This document shows, one piece after another, positions 1-7,616 of a DNA stretch of 12,505 nt. Location of the stretch: contig UQXU01000051.1 in the NCBI GenBank assembly GCA_900545085.1, positions 1-12,505 of the forward strand. Direction: 5' to 3'. How positions within the stretch are numbered: the first letter of the stretch is position 1; each line of letters starts with the position of its first letter. Source of the DNA: an uncultured Eubacteriales bacterium (GTDB lineage Bacteria; Bacillota; Clostridia; Christensenellales; Christensenellaceae). The notes under the pieces are model-generated. The model saw only the letters and a list, made by a program, of their open reading frames with translations, was not told where the DNA came from and did no database searches. The position numbers were made by a program, and so were the translations under genes.

Positions 1-1506
1 ATGCCGCATAGCTATCTGCTCTTTCTCATATGTCGTATAGCTCGACAGATTTATTACTTCCATTCTGTCATACAGCGGACGCGGTATCATGGATACGTCG
101 TTTGCAGTTGTTACAAACATAACGGAAGACAAATCAAAGTCGATATCCAGATAGTGATCCTGGAACGCATTGTTTATCTCCGGGTCAAGAACCTCCAGCA
201 TCGCGGAGGCCGGATCGCCGCGCATATCGTTAGAAAGCTTATCTATCTCATCCAGCAGGAAGAGCGGATTCATCGTGCCCGCCTGCTTTATACTTGTAAC
301 TATGCGCCCGGGTATCGCGCCGATGTACGTCCTTCTGTGGCCGCGTATCTCGGCTTCATCTTTAACTCCGCCAAGGCTCATGCGCACGAACTTTCGGCCT
401 ATTGCCTTGGCAATAGAGCTTGCTATAGACGTTTTGCCCACTCCGGGAGGCCCTGCGAGACAGAGAATAGGCCCTTTCATATCATTCTTGAGCTTGCGCA
501 CGGCGAGGTATTCTATCACGCGCTCCTTAACCTGCTTCATGCCATAATGATCTTCATCCAGTACTTTTTCAACGTGATCGAGATCTATTTCCTCTTCCGT
601 ATATTTTCCGAAAGGCAGGCTTATCACTGTTTCAAGATACGTCCGCGAGACATTGTATTCCGCAGACTGATTGTTCATGCGAGCCAATCTGGAGACTTCT
701 GTGTTCAGCTTTTCGCGTGTTTCTTCGCTGACGGGCAGATCTTTGACCTTCTGCGCTATCTCCATGACCTCTTCTTCAAGATCTGCATCCATGCCCAGGC
801 TCGTCTGGATAGAACGCATCTGCTCTCTGAGGTACATTTCACGCTGCTGCTTTTCTATCTGTGTACGTGTGCGGTTTGATATCTCCTGCTCTATGTTCGC
901 AATTTCAATCTCCCGCTTTACGTATTCTATCATCTTTTCATAGCGTTCATAAACGTCAAAAGTTTCGAGCAAATCCTGCTTCTCCGGTACTTTTTTCAGA
1001 AGATTGACAGCCATGGTGTCCACCAACTTAGCCGGAGAGGAAACTTCTGTCAGAGCAAGTATTGATTCCTGAGATACCTTTCCGCTGGCAGCGGCATATT
1101 CTTCATAAACCTCCAGCAGAGAACGCATATAAGCCTCAGTCTCGGGAGAAGACTCCACATCTGATTCGCACACCTCTACGTTCGCCATAAAGCACTCTTC
1201 CAACTCGCAGGAGCGTATTTTCGCACGGCAAACACCCTCCAGAAGCACACGCACCGCGTCGCCCTGAAGCTTAATCACATGACGCACTTTGCCTATTACG
1301 CCAACCTGATATACGTCATCCTCCGTAGGCATTTCTACGCGCATGTCCTTTTGCGTAACGAGGAAAAGCCTCTGATCTCCGTTCATTGCACGAGTGAGCG
1401 CTTCTATCGAAATCTCACGCGCCACTTCAAAATTAACGACCGTATAGGGGAATACTACGAGTCCCCTTAACGCTACCATAGGCAGCCTTTCAATATCTAT
1501 GATCAT
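1..1506 (-). CDS. lon: ATP-dependent protease Lon (LonA), N-terminal 502 residues; 3' end outside window
   Basis: Cytosolic AAA+ serine protease that unfolds and degrades damaged and regulatory proteins. The frame is open from an ATG at 1504-1506 to base 1 with no stop, so the C-terminus is cut off. The first residues (MIIDIERLPMVALRGLVVFP) are a typical Lon substrate-binding domain start. A charged, coiled-coil-prone stretch lies near residues 190-245. The ATPase has Walker A GPPGVGKT at 352-359 and Walker B LFLLDEID at about 415-422, within a few residues of the E. coli positions. The Ser-Lys proteolytic domain (E. coli S679/K722) would lie beyond the window. A strong ribosome binding site, AGGAGGTG (1513-1520), fixes the start. 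It lies downstream of lonB on the same strand, as in B. subtilis, and has its own promoter and a structured leader. No frameshift was seen in the stretches I translated. Family assignment is very secure. Confidence 0.97.
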   Translation of the reverse strand, partial: MIIDIERLPMVALRGLVVFPYTVVNFEVAREISIEALTRAMNGDQRLFLVTQKDMRVEMPTEDDVYQVGVIGKVRHVIKLQGDAVRVLLEGVCRAKIRSCELEECFMANVEVCESDVESSPETEAYMRSLLEVYEEYAAASGKVSQESILALTEVSSPAKLVDTMAVNLLKKVPEKQDLLETFDVYERYEKMIEYVKREIEIANIEQEISNRTRTQIEKQQREMYLREQMRSIQTSLGMDADLEEEVMEIAQKVKDLPVSEETREKLNTEVSRLARMNNQSAEYNVSRTYLETVISLPFGKYTEEEIDLDHVEKVLDEDHYGMKQVKERVIEYLAVRKLKNDMKGPILCLAGPPGVGKTSIASSIAKAIGRKFVRMSLGGVKDEAEIRGHRRTYIGAIPGRIVTSIKQAGTMNPLFLLDEIDKLSNDMRGDPASAMLEVLDPEINNAFQDHYLDIDFDLSSVMFVTTANDVSMIPRPLYDRMEVINLSSYTTYEKEQIAMRH

Positions 1507-1512
1507 TTCTTA

Positions 1513-1520
1513 CACCTCCT
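1513..1520 (-). promoter_or_regulatory. Ribosome binding site of lon
   Basis: AGGAGGTG on the minus strand, six bases before the ATG at 1504-1506. It is a near-perfect Shine-Dalgarno match and decides the start of lon. Confidence 0.9.
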
Positions 1521-1531
1521 GTTTCTCCCCA

Positions 1532-1638
1532 GAGGATAGCATGTGTATCCTCAAACGCGGCATTGCCTTAACCCACAATGCCGCGCGACAAGTAACACTC
1601 TATGTAACGCCAACCGGAGGAAAACAGTTCCCTTCCGG
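1532..1638 (-). promoter_or_regulatory. Structured 5' leader of lon with three hairpins
   Basis: Three inverted repeats follow each other between the predicted lon promoter and its ribosome binding site. In transcript order they are: 1638-1614 (CCGGAAGGGAA against TTTTCCTCCGG, one mismatch plus wobble pairs); 1585-1556 (CGCGGCATTG against CAATGCCGCG, perfect 10 bp, 10-base loop); and 1552-1532 (GAGGATA against TATCCTC, perfect 7 bp, 7-base loop). None is followed by a real T-run, so they do not look like a simple terminator. I saw no CIRCE or CtsR operator. A role in mRNA stability or translation control is inference. Confidence 0.6.
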
Positions 1639-1648
1639 AATAAAAACA

Positions 1649-1677
1649 ATTATACCTTATTCCTTAAATAAAATCAA
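1649..1677 (-). promoter_or_regulatory. Predicted sigma-A promoter of lon
   Basis: On the minus strand, -35 TTGATT (1672-1677), a 17-base spacer and a perfect -10 TATAAT (1649-1654). Transcription would start near 1643, giving a leader of about 135 bases. A second isolated TTGACA (1701-1706) lies further upstream without a well-spaced -10. Read-through from lonB is also possible, because no terminator is visible after lonB. Confidence 0.65.
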
Positions 1678-1715
1678 TGTTATTATTATATATCTAACTG
1701 TGTCAATTTCGTGTA

Positions 1716-3317
1716 TTAAACAGCTTCACATCTCAGCGCCGACGCAGCTCCATGGATAACCTCTCTGACATGGGAAACGGCTATGCATTCTTCCGCGCTT
1801 TCCGAATTGCCCTCGGGTATGTATACAATATCTGCGCCCGCTTTTTTCGCCGCGCGCACTTTCGAGCGCACTCCGCCGACGGGCAGTATGTCCCCGCGCA
1901 ATCCAATCTCTCCCGTAAAAGCGGTATTTCCCGGAACCGCCTCCCCTGTCATCGCCGAATAAATACAAACCGCCAGCGCCAGCCCCGCCGAAGGGCCGTC
2001 CATCAATGCGCCTCCGCGTACATTTACATATATATCATAACCATCTGTATTTAATCCAAAACAGAATTTTAAAGCCGAGAGTACGTTTTGTACAGAGCTG
2101 AAAGCAGTGCTCTTTCTAGTAAGCTGTCTGCCTACCGCATCTATCGTTTCGCTCTCTGCCACTCCCGAGATGCGCAAAGTCCCGTTTCCGACTGTTTTCT
2201 CCACCACAGCTTCAATTTCTATCAAAACTCCGACGCTTCCCGCCACTCCCAGCGCGTTTACTACTCCGACACGCGCCTTCGGAGACACTTTGCTTCTGTA
2301 TACTCGTTCAAAACCGCCCGCTTCCAGTACTCTTTTTACATCATTGCCGGAGATGCAGCTCCTTCCCTCTGCGTCTGCCATGCTCGCGGACATTTGAACA
2401 ATGCTGACAGCTTCTCTTCCGCTCCCTGAGCAGCTCGCCGCCGTCTCCAATGCGTCAGGCTCTATCGCCATACCCGCCGTTCTGGCTGCGGAACGCGCTA
2501 TGGTTATCAATTCCTCGAGCTGCAAAGGCTTGAAAAATATTTCTATCGCTCTCGAGCGCAGAGCCGCGGGGAGTTCTTCAGGTCTGCGCGTTGTCGCGCC
2601 GATGAGTCTGAAATCTGCCGGCATACCGTTTTTAAATATGTCGTGAATATACTGAGGTATATTTTTATCTGAAGCATCATAGTATGCGCTTTCAAAATAT
2701 ACGCGCCTGTCCTCCATTACTTTTAGCAGCTTATTCATTTGCATAGGGTGAAGCTCGCCTATTTCGTCGATAAACAGAACTCCTCCGTGCGCTTTAGTTA
2801 CCGCGCCCGGTTTGGGCTGCGGTATTCCCGACTGCCCGTATGCGCCCGCGCCTTGATATATAGGGTCATGCACGCTGCCTATCAGCGGATCGGCTATACT
2901 GCGTTCATCAAAACGCACGCACGTCGCATCCACTTCTACAAATTGCGCCTCGGCTCTAAAAGGCGTATTTTTACTCTTTTTCGCCAATTCAAGCGCAAGA
3001 CGCGCGGCGCAGGTTTTGCCCACTCCGGGCGGTCCGTATATTATTATATGCTGCGGATTTTTCCCGCACAGTGCAGCGCAAAGCGCGCGTATACCCTCGT
3101 CCTGCCCCACGACGTCCTCCATCTTAGCCGGACGCGCCAGCTCAGTCAGAGGTGTGCTCAGCGCTATTTTATTCAATCCTTTTAGTTTTTCGCGCTTTTC
3201 CTGCGCGTTTTTATCTACGCTCGGCTTTTTAGGGCCGCGTATCTTTAAGTTCGCTGCCAGAAGCATTGTCATCAGGCACGTGTTTATAACCTGCAGCGCT
3301 ATCAGAGCTTCATTCAA
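1716..3317 (-). CDS. lonB: LonB, membrane-associated ATP-dependent protease
   Basis: Complete 533-residue AAA+/Lon-protease fusion of the LonB type (B. subtilis LonB is of similar size); it lacks the large N-terminal domain of LonA. Residues 4-23 form a hydrophobic segment that probably anchors it to the membrane. Walker A GPPGVGKT lies at 95-102, Walker B VLFIDEIGEL at 180-189 and the sensor-like segment LIGATTRRPEELP at 238-250. The C-terminal Lon protease domain carries the catalytic serine in DGPSAG (S443) and the catalytic lysine in GGVRSKV (K486), so the enzyme should be active. The start is TTG at 3315-3317, supported by AGGAGGGG six bases upstream; the nearby ATG at 3311-3313 is out of frame and soon hits a stop. 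In B. subtilis lonB belongs to the forespore sigma-F programme; I could not confirm a sigma-F promoter here. It lies directly upstream of lon. Confidence 0.95.
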   Translation of the reverse strand: MNEALIALQVINTCLMTMLLAANLKIRGPKKPSVDKNAQEKREKLKGLNKIALSTPLTELARPAKMEDVVGQDEGIRALCAALCGKNPQHIIIYGPPGVGKTCAARLALELAKKSKNTPFRAEAQFVEVDATCVRFDERSIADPLIGSVHDPIYQGAGAYGQSGIPQPKPGAVTKAHGGVLFIDEIGELHPMQMNKLLKVMEDRRVYFESAYYDASDKNIPQYIHDIFKNGMPADFRLIGATTRRPEELPAALRSRAIEIFFKPLQLEELITIARSAARTAGMAIEPDALETAASCSGSGREAVSIVQMSASMADAEGRSCISGNDVKRVLEAGGFERVYRSKVSPKARVGVVNALGVAGSVGVLIEIEAVVEKTVGNGTLRISGVAESETIDAVGRQLTRKSTAFSSVQNVLSALKFCFGLNTDGYDIYVNVRGGALMDGPSAGLALAVCIYSAMTGEAVPGNTAFTGEIGLRGDILPVGGVRSKVRAAKKAGADIVYIPEGNSESAEECIAVSHVREVIHGAASALRCEAV

Positions 3318-3323
3318 AAATCT

Positions 3324-3331
3324 CCCCTCCT
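3324..3331 (-). promoter_or_regulatory. Ribosome binding site of lonB (selects a TTG start)
   Basis: AGGAGGGG on the minus strand, six bases from TTG (3315-3317). The spacing fits TTG, and the only close ATG is out of frame, so this site decides the non-ATG start. Confidence 0.85.
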
Positions 3332-3402
3332 GTTTTACGCTTTTTGTAATATACTGCGCACAGTTGGGGAGAATTATTCATAAATTAATTGCAAATGCTT
3401 TT

Positions 3403-4137
3403 TTAACCGAGAGGCGTAAGCTTAGCAAAAACTACATAACGCGCATCGGCAAACTCATACGTGCATGTGGAAAGCACAACCAGCTTGTCCTGCGGTGTGA
3501 TTTCATATTTGCTCTGAATGTCGGAAGCAGCTTTTATTTTCTCCAGAAAAGCTGCATAATCCGCCTCTGATTCAAACGACCGCTGATAAGCGAAAGAAGT
3601 CGATTCCGTAACGAATGAGCTTATTATATCCAGCCTGTAATTGCCGTTTGGCGAAAGATAGTACATATACGGGTGCTCATCATAATACGATTGTTCTCCA
3701 TATTCCACCAAAGAGGCGAACATTTTCCCGCTTTTCATATGATGTCCGTAAATTATTGTATTTGTATCCGTAAACGGCTCTGCATTTCTGCTGTCTATGA
3801 AAAGAGTTCCGTTTTTGTTTCGCTCTCCGTCCATAAGATGCGTCAGGTAATACGAATTATCCGTAGGATAAACCACGGGATAGTTAATAACCGTATCTTT
3901 TGAATACAGCCATCCCGCCACCCTGTCGTTGACGCCGAGCAGTTCATCAAAATTTACCGATATTCCGATGTCCTCCTCTGATGTATTCTCATTTGCCGAT
4001 ACTGCTCCGTCGGCTATGTCACTGTAAAAACTATCACCTACAGCATATTGATGATAATAATCGTACAACATATATCCCGCAACGCAGAAAACGATTATCA
4101 GCAGCACCAAAATAACTGTCAATATTTTTCTTTTCAT
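3403..4137 (-). CDS. srtB: Class B sortase
   Basis: Membrane-anchored cysteine transpeptidase that cleaves a sorting signal on secreted proteins and joins them to the cell wall. The protein has 244 residues. It starts MKRKI, followed by a hydrophobic segment (about 5-25) that serves as uncleaved signal anchor, so the catalytic domain faces outside. The catalytic triad is visible: His132 in IIYGHHM, Cys225 in LSTCTYEF and Arg233 in DARYVVFAKL. The layout, with an N-terminal anchor and a long segment before TLFIDSRN, fits class B rather than class A. The upstream ribosome binding site is weak, but the start fits the anchor. No substrate with a sorting motif, no pilin and no heme-uptake gene lies in the window, so this looks like an orphan sortase. 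It is 85 bases upstream of lonB with no terminator between them, so some co-transcription with lonB is possible. Confidence 0.93.
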   Translation of the reverse strand: MKRKILTVILVLLIIVFCVAGYMLYDYYHQYAVGDSFYSDIADGAVSANENTSEEDIGISVNFDELLGVNDRVAGWLYSKDTVINYPVVYPTDNSYYLTHLMDGERNKNGTLFIDSRNAEPFTDTNTIIYGHHMKSGKMFASLVEYGEQSYYDEHPYMYYLSPNGNYRLDIISSFVTESTSFAYQRSFESEADYAAFLEKIKAASDIQSKYEITPQDKLVVLSTCTYEFADARYVVFAKLTPLG

Positions 4138-4221
4138 TTTTTATTACAAACCGGCCCTTTCCGATTGTTTTGTCATATAAATCAACAAGGCAGGAAATCG
4201 CTATAAATTTCACAATTTCAC

Positions 4222-4251
4222 TTTACAATCATCATAAGTCAGTGTTATTAT
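4222..4251 (+). promoter_or_regulatory. Predicted promoter of the TGS-nucleoside kinase gene
   Basis: Plus strand: -35 TTTACA (4222-4227), an 18-base spacer and -10 TATTAT (4246-4251) with an upstream TG (4243-4244) in extended -10 position. The predicted start is near 4258, about 49 bases before the ATG at 4307. It shares five bases of its -10 with the divergent sortase promoter. Confidence 0.6.
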
Positions 4252-4276
4252 AGCATATGTAGCAAACTTTAATCAA
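4247..4276 (-). promoter_or_regulatory. Predicted promoter of the sortase gene
   Basis: Minus strand: -35 TTGATT (4271-4276), an 18-base spacer and -10 TATAAT (4247-4252) preceded by TGC, giving an extended -10. The predicted transcript starts near 4240, about 100 bases before the sortase ATG. Its -10 overlaps the -10 of the opposite-strand promoter. Confidence 0.65.
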
Positions 4277-4306
4277 TTCAAAATAACCATCAAGGAGTTT
4301 AAAATT

Positions 4307-6022
4307 ATGCTTCTGACAATAGACGGTCAAAAAATAACTGCAAACCCCGGCGAAACTCTGCTCGAGTTAATCAAAAAGCTGGACATGGACACAGAATCTT
4401 TGAAAACAAGACCTGTCGCAGCGAAAATAGGAGGCGAGATATTCTCTCTCAATTATGTCCCCAACAGAAAACCCGGCGACATTTCTTACGCGGTGACATA
4501 CTCCATGCGCTGGGCCATGCGCACAGGCGGCGGAGTCGTCAACCTCATCAGAATGACCGAAGATACAGGCAGAGATATTTATGAGCGCACTCTCCAATTC
4601 ATATTTCTCTACGCATGCCGCAAGCTTTTTCCTGATGCGGAGACATTCGTACAGTTCTCAATCGGCCAGGGCATATACATTACTATTGATAAAGAGACAC
4701 CTCTGACAAACGACGACGTACGCGCGCTCAAAGAAGAATGCCTACGAGTCATTCATGCCGATCTGCCTTTGGTACGCGAGCGAATGGATATTTTCGATGC
4801 TATGGACTACTTTGCAGATGTAGGAAACATAGATAAGCTGAATCTGCTGCGCTGGCGCACTCAGGCTTATTTTGATGTATACAGCATAGACGACTATAAA
4901 GATTATTTCTACAGCGAAATGCTCCCGAGCACCGGCTACGTCACTGTCTTCGACGTCAAGCGGTACCATGGAGGCGTGCTCCTCATGCGCCCCGACAGGT
5001 ACGATCCCGATACTATAACGCCCTGCCATGTCGCTCCAAATCTTTTTGAAACTCTATGCGAAAGCAACAGATGGGATTCATTAATGAACTGCTTGTCGGT
5101 ATCAGACCTCAACGATGCAGTTCAAAACGGTACAATCCGAGAGCTCGCCAGAGTTAACGAGGCCTTGCACGAACGCAGCTTTGCGCTTACAGCGAACGAA
5201 ATAGTAAACCGCAACGCCAAAATCGTTCTCATAGCCGGTCCTTCCTCATCAGGCAAGACCACGAGCGCAAACAGATTATGCACGCAGCTAAGAGTTCAGG
5301 GAAAATCTCCAATAATGATTTCATTGGATGATTATTATATGGACAGAGATAAAATCCCGTTGCAAGAAGATGGCAGCATAGATCTCGAACACATAAACAC
5401 CATAGACATAGAGCAGTTTAACCAAGACATTAGACGTCTGCTCGCCGGCGAAGTCGTAGAACTGCCATCATTCGATTTTGTCACCTCCAAACGTGTCTGG
5501 CGCAACAGATTAGTGAGCTTAGATGAAAACACTGTGCTCGTGATCGAAGGTCTGCATGCGCTAAACCCGACGCTGCTCGATTCTGATATAGATAACGCCT
5601 TTGTGTTTAAAATATATGTCAGCGCACTCATCACGCTCAATTTAGACGCGCACAACAGAATCCCCACTACTAATCTGCGGCTTCTCAGGCGCATTGTACG
5701 GGACTGCGCTACTCGCGGATCTACTGTCGAACACACGCTCTCCATGTGGGACAGCGTGCGTCAGGGAGAAGAACGCTGGATATTCCCGTATCAGCAAAAC
5801 GCCGACGCTGTGTTCAACTCATCTCTCGTATACGAGCTCGTCGTGCTGAAGCGCCAAGTATACCCGCTGCTGCTCGCCGTACACCCTGAGAGCCCCTGCT
5901 TCTCGGAAGTGCGCCAGCTCGTTAAATTCCTGAATTACATAAGAGAAGCTAACATCGACGACGAAATTCCTCCCACAAGCATTCTGCGAGAGTTCGTCGG
6001 AGGCAATGTTTTTTATCGTTAA
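4307..6022 (+). CDS. TGS/SAD-domain uridine kinase-like nucleoside kinase
   Basis: A 571-residue fusion widespread in Bacillota, often annotated nucleoside kinase or uridine kinase-like. Residues 1-61 are a TGS domain and about 62-240 resemble the second domain of threonyl-tRNA synthetase. The helix that carries the zinc HxxxH motif in that synthetase corresponds here to ERTLQFIFLYACRKLF (93-108) and has no histidines, so tRNA editing is unlikely. From about 303 the P-loop kinase follows: Walker A GPSSSGKTT (311-319), DDYY (341-344) in the acceptor region, SFDF (388-391), EGLHAL (414-419) and the lid RRIVRDCATRG (461-471), all matching uridine kinase/phosphoribulokinase motifs. It probably phosphorylates a nucleoside in the cytosol; the true substrate cannot be read from sequence. 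AAGGAG (4292-4297), nine bases upstream, supports the ATG. It appears monocistronic, with its own promoter and terminator. Confidence 0.92.
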   Translation: MLLTIDGQKITANPGETLLELIKKLDMDTESLKTRPVAAKIGGEIFSLNYVPNRKPGDISYAVTYSMRWAMRTGGGVVNLIRMTEDTGRDIYERTLQFIFLYACRKLFPDAETFVQFSIGQGIYITIDKETPLTNDDVRALKEECLRVIHADLPLVRERMDIFDAMDYFADVGNIDKLNLLRWRTQAYFDVYSIDDYKDYFYSEMLPSTGYVTVFDVKRYHGGVLLMRPDRYDPDTITPCHVAPNLFETLCESNRWDSLMNCLSVSDLNDAVQNGTIRELARVNEALHERSFALTANEIVNRNAKIVLIAGPSSSGKTTSANRLCTQLRVQGKSPIMISLDDYYMDRDKIPLQEDGSIDLEHINTIDIEQFNQDIRRLLAGEVVELPSFDFVTSKRVWRNRLVSLDENTVLVIEGLHALNPTLLDSDIDNAFVFKIYVSALITLNLDAHNRIPTTNLRLLRRIVRDCATRGSTVEHTLSMWDSVRQGEERWIFPYQQNADAVFNSSLVYELVVLKRQVYPLLLAVHPESPCFSEVRQLVKFLNYIREANIDDEIPPTSILREFVGGNVFYR

Positions 6023-6051
6023 ATTCAAAGTCACTTCATTGCTAAGCAGAA

Positions 6052-6087
6052 AAGACCCTCCAAGCCTAGACGGCAGCGGAGGGTCTT
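6052..6087. terminator. Bidirectional terminator between convergent genes
   Basis: A perfect 10-bp stem, AAGACCCTCC (6052-6061) against GGAGGGTCTT (6078-6087), has a 16-base loop containing a smaller GCC/GGC pairing. It lies between the stops of the kinase gene (6022) and the convergent RelA/SpoT-domain gene (6103), 30 and 16 bases away. Flanking T-tracts are short on both sides, so efficiency is uncertain. Confidence 0.75.
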
Positions 6088-6102
6088 AAAATTATTCAGT
6101 TT

Positions 6103-7518
6103 TCAAACATCCTGTATCATCATTCTCTGCCGCAGCATCGTCAATTTTGTCGCTTTTATATCCTCCCACTTTTTGCCTTTATTCAATTCATTCACAATAC
6201 AAGGCACCATGCTGTTTATCGCGGCATGGACTGTGCCCATCCCGCGCTGGCATACGTAATCTATGTTCTCGCATTCTTTGAATACCTCGGAGAAAGTGTT
6301 CAGAATATCTATCTGTATCGTATGAGAAAGCTGCGAGCCAAACTTTTCCAGCTTTTCAAACGATCTGTTTTTTAAAAACGCATTTTTATAATACCTGATA
6401 AAGCTCTCCAGGTCGTCCGCGTTTTTCCCTCTCTCCAATGTAAACAGCATGAGGAAGAATAAATGCCACTTGTAATTTATATTTATCAGACGCAGAGATG
6501 CCTGATAAATATTAAATGAAAATACATCGTCGTAAAACAGCTCTCTTTCAAATACGACCTGGGTATCCACTCTGATGGGATTTTCCTGGACGCTGCTCAA
6601 TGTGTAGAACACATTAAGCATCACTCTGCCATAATCCTCAAGATCCTGCGCATTGTTCACTTCCATTATATATCTGACAACTGCATCGCAGCTGTTTTTA
6701 AAATCAATGGCAAACCCAACCTGAGATTTCATAAGCCCGATAAATGTATCATAGACAATACGGGATACGAAATTCTCTATTGAGCTGAGGTTTGTTTTAT
6801 CCGGAAACTCTTTTTCCGAGCGGGTGAATCTCTTGTACAGAACATACAGCTGGCTGTCTATCATATTCAAGCTCTTTTTTATCGACGTCATAAGATCTTG
6901 AACAAAGTTGTCCCCGGTCTGATAAGAATGGTTCTTGTAAATTATTTTATGTTCTATATCTCCCCAAAAGTTATTGACCAGAGCCTTTATTTGCAGCTCG
7001 AAGCTTATCGTTTCTCTGCCAAGCTGAAAAAGTCCGTCTATTTTGTAAATGTCAAATCCGTTGCGCTGCTTTTGGGGCTGAGGGTCGCTCAGCTTCAAAC
7101 GGATTTTAGGCATATCGGGTTCGTAGAAATATATCCCGTCATCTGAATCGGAGAAAATGCTCTTAATAAGCTCATAAACGTATTTCTCGTCATCTATGAA
7201 TTTGCATTCAATTCTGAATCCCAGCAAATCTTGAAAATTGCTGAGGACTTCTTCATCAGAGCTATAGCTGCTTATATAACTGTTGCGTACGAGTTTTTCA
7301 CGTATGCTGTTCGAAGTTTTTATTCTATGCACCATACTAAGCGAATATCTGCTCTTTGAGAAAACAGCGGTTTCAAAATACTCTTGAATCTCTTCTGCTA
7401 TCAACTTGTAGACATCGCGCTTCTGCTCGAACATCTCTACCACACTGTCAATATGTTTAAAAATTTCTAAATTTACAGATCTGTTTTCAGTCAAGTTATT
7501 CACATTGTCTATCTTCAT
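6103..7518 (-). CDS. RelA/SpoT-nucleotidyltransferase-domain protein, divergent, function unknown
   Basis: A 471-residue protein whose residues about 55-197 resemble the (p)ppGpp synthetase domain of small alarmone synthetases. Visible matches are HRIKTSNSIREKL (64-76), FQDLLGFRI (95-103) with the conserved Asp, FELQIK (173-178) with the conserved Glu, and NFWGDIEHKIIYK (183-195). The GYRS(L/Y)H segment that contacts the nucleotides reads NGFDIYKI (153-160): glycine and an aromatic remain, but Arg, Ser and His are replaced. Activity or specificity may therefore differ. Residues about 200-471 look mainly helical and match nothing I recognise. There is no HD hydrolase, TGS or ACT domain, so it is not a long Rel enzyme. 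I chose ATG at 7516-7518; the in-frame TTG at 7522-7524 is possible, since AAAGGGA (7531-7537) lies six bases before TTG and twelve before ATG. It has its own promoter and shares a terminator with the kinase gene. Confidence 0.8.
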   Translation of the reverse strand: MKIDNVNNLTENRSVNLEIFKHIDSVVEMFEQKRDVYKLIAEEIQEYFETAVFSKSRYSLSMVHRIKTSNSIREKLVRNSYISSYSSDEEVLSNFQDLLGFRIECKFIDDEKYVYELIKSIFSDSDDGIYFYEPDMPKIRLKLSDPQPQKQRNGFDIYKIDGLFQLGRETISFELQIKALVNNFWGDIEHKIIYKNHSYQTGDNFVQDLMTSIKKSLNMIDSQLYVLYKRFTRSEKEFPDKTNLSSIENFVSRIVYDTFIGLMKSQVGFAIDFKNSCDAVVRYIMEVNNAQDLEDYGRVMLNVFYTLSSVQENPIRVDTQVVFERELFYDDVFSFNIYQASLRLININYKWHLFFLMLFTLERGKNADDLESFIRYYKNAFLKNRSFEKLEKFGSQLSHTIQIDILNTFSEVFKECENIDYVCQRGMGTVHAAINSMVPCIVNELNKGKKWEDIKATKLTMLRQRMMIQDV

Positions 7519-7616
7519 TTGCAACTTTATTCCCTTTCAAAACAGTTAAACAAGGCGGCATAAAGTATAAAATACCTACGCATTAACACATCTAATTTTA
7601 ATCATCCGTGTCTATA

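Noticed and set aside
1..879. Long plus-strand open frame (292 codons) and others over 170-1470
   Set aside because: They lie antisense to lon, whose minus-strand translation matches the family codon by codon. The plus-strand products look like no known protein.
1556..1585. 10-bp inverted repeat as a rho-independent terminator for lonB
   Set aside because: It lies downstream of the lon promoter and is followed by only three T on the minus strand, so a leader structure fits better.
1507..1715. CIRCE or CtsR heat-shock operator upstream of lon
   Set aside because: Neither TTAGCACTC-N9-GAGTGCTAA nor a tandem GGTCAAA motif is present on either strand.
1752..2429. Plus-strand frames over the lonB protease domain
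   Set aside because: Shadow frames of lonB, with tyrosine/arginine-rich composition typical of antisense translation.
3016..3570. Plus-strand 184-codon frame crossing lonB and the sortase gene
   Set aside because: It is antisense to two well-supported genes and their gap, has no ribosome binding site I can see, and has low-complexity composition.
5335..5745. Minus-strand 136-codon frame inside the kinase gene
   Set aside because: It is antisense to the kinase domain, whose motifs are intact. The product is serine-rich with no recognisable features.
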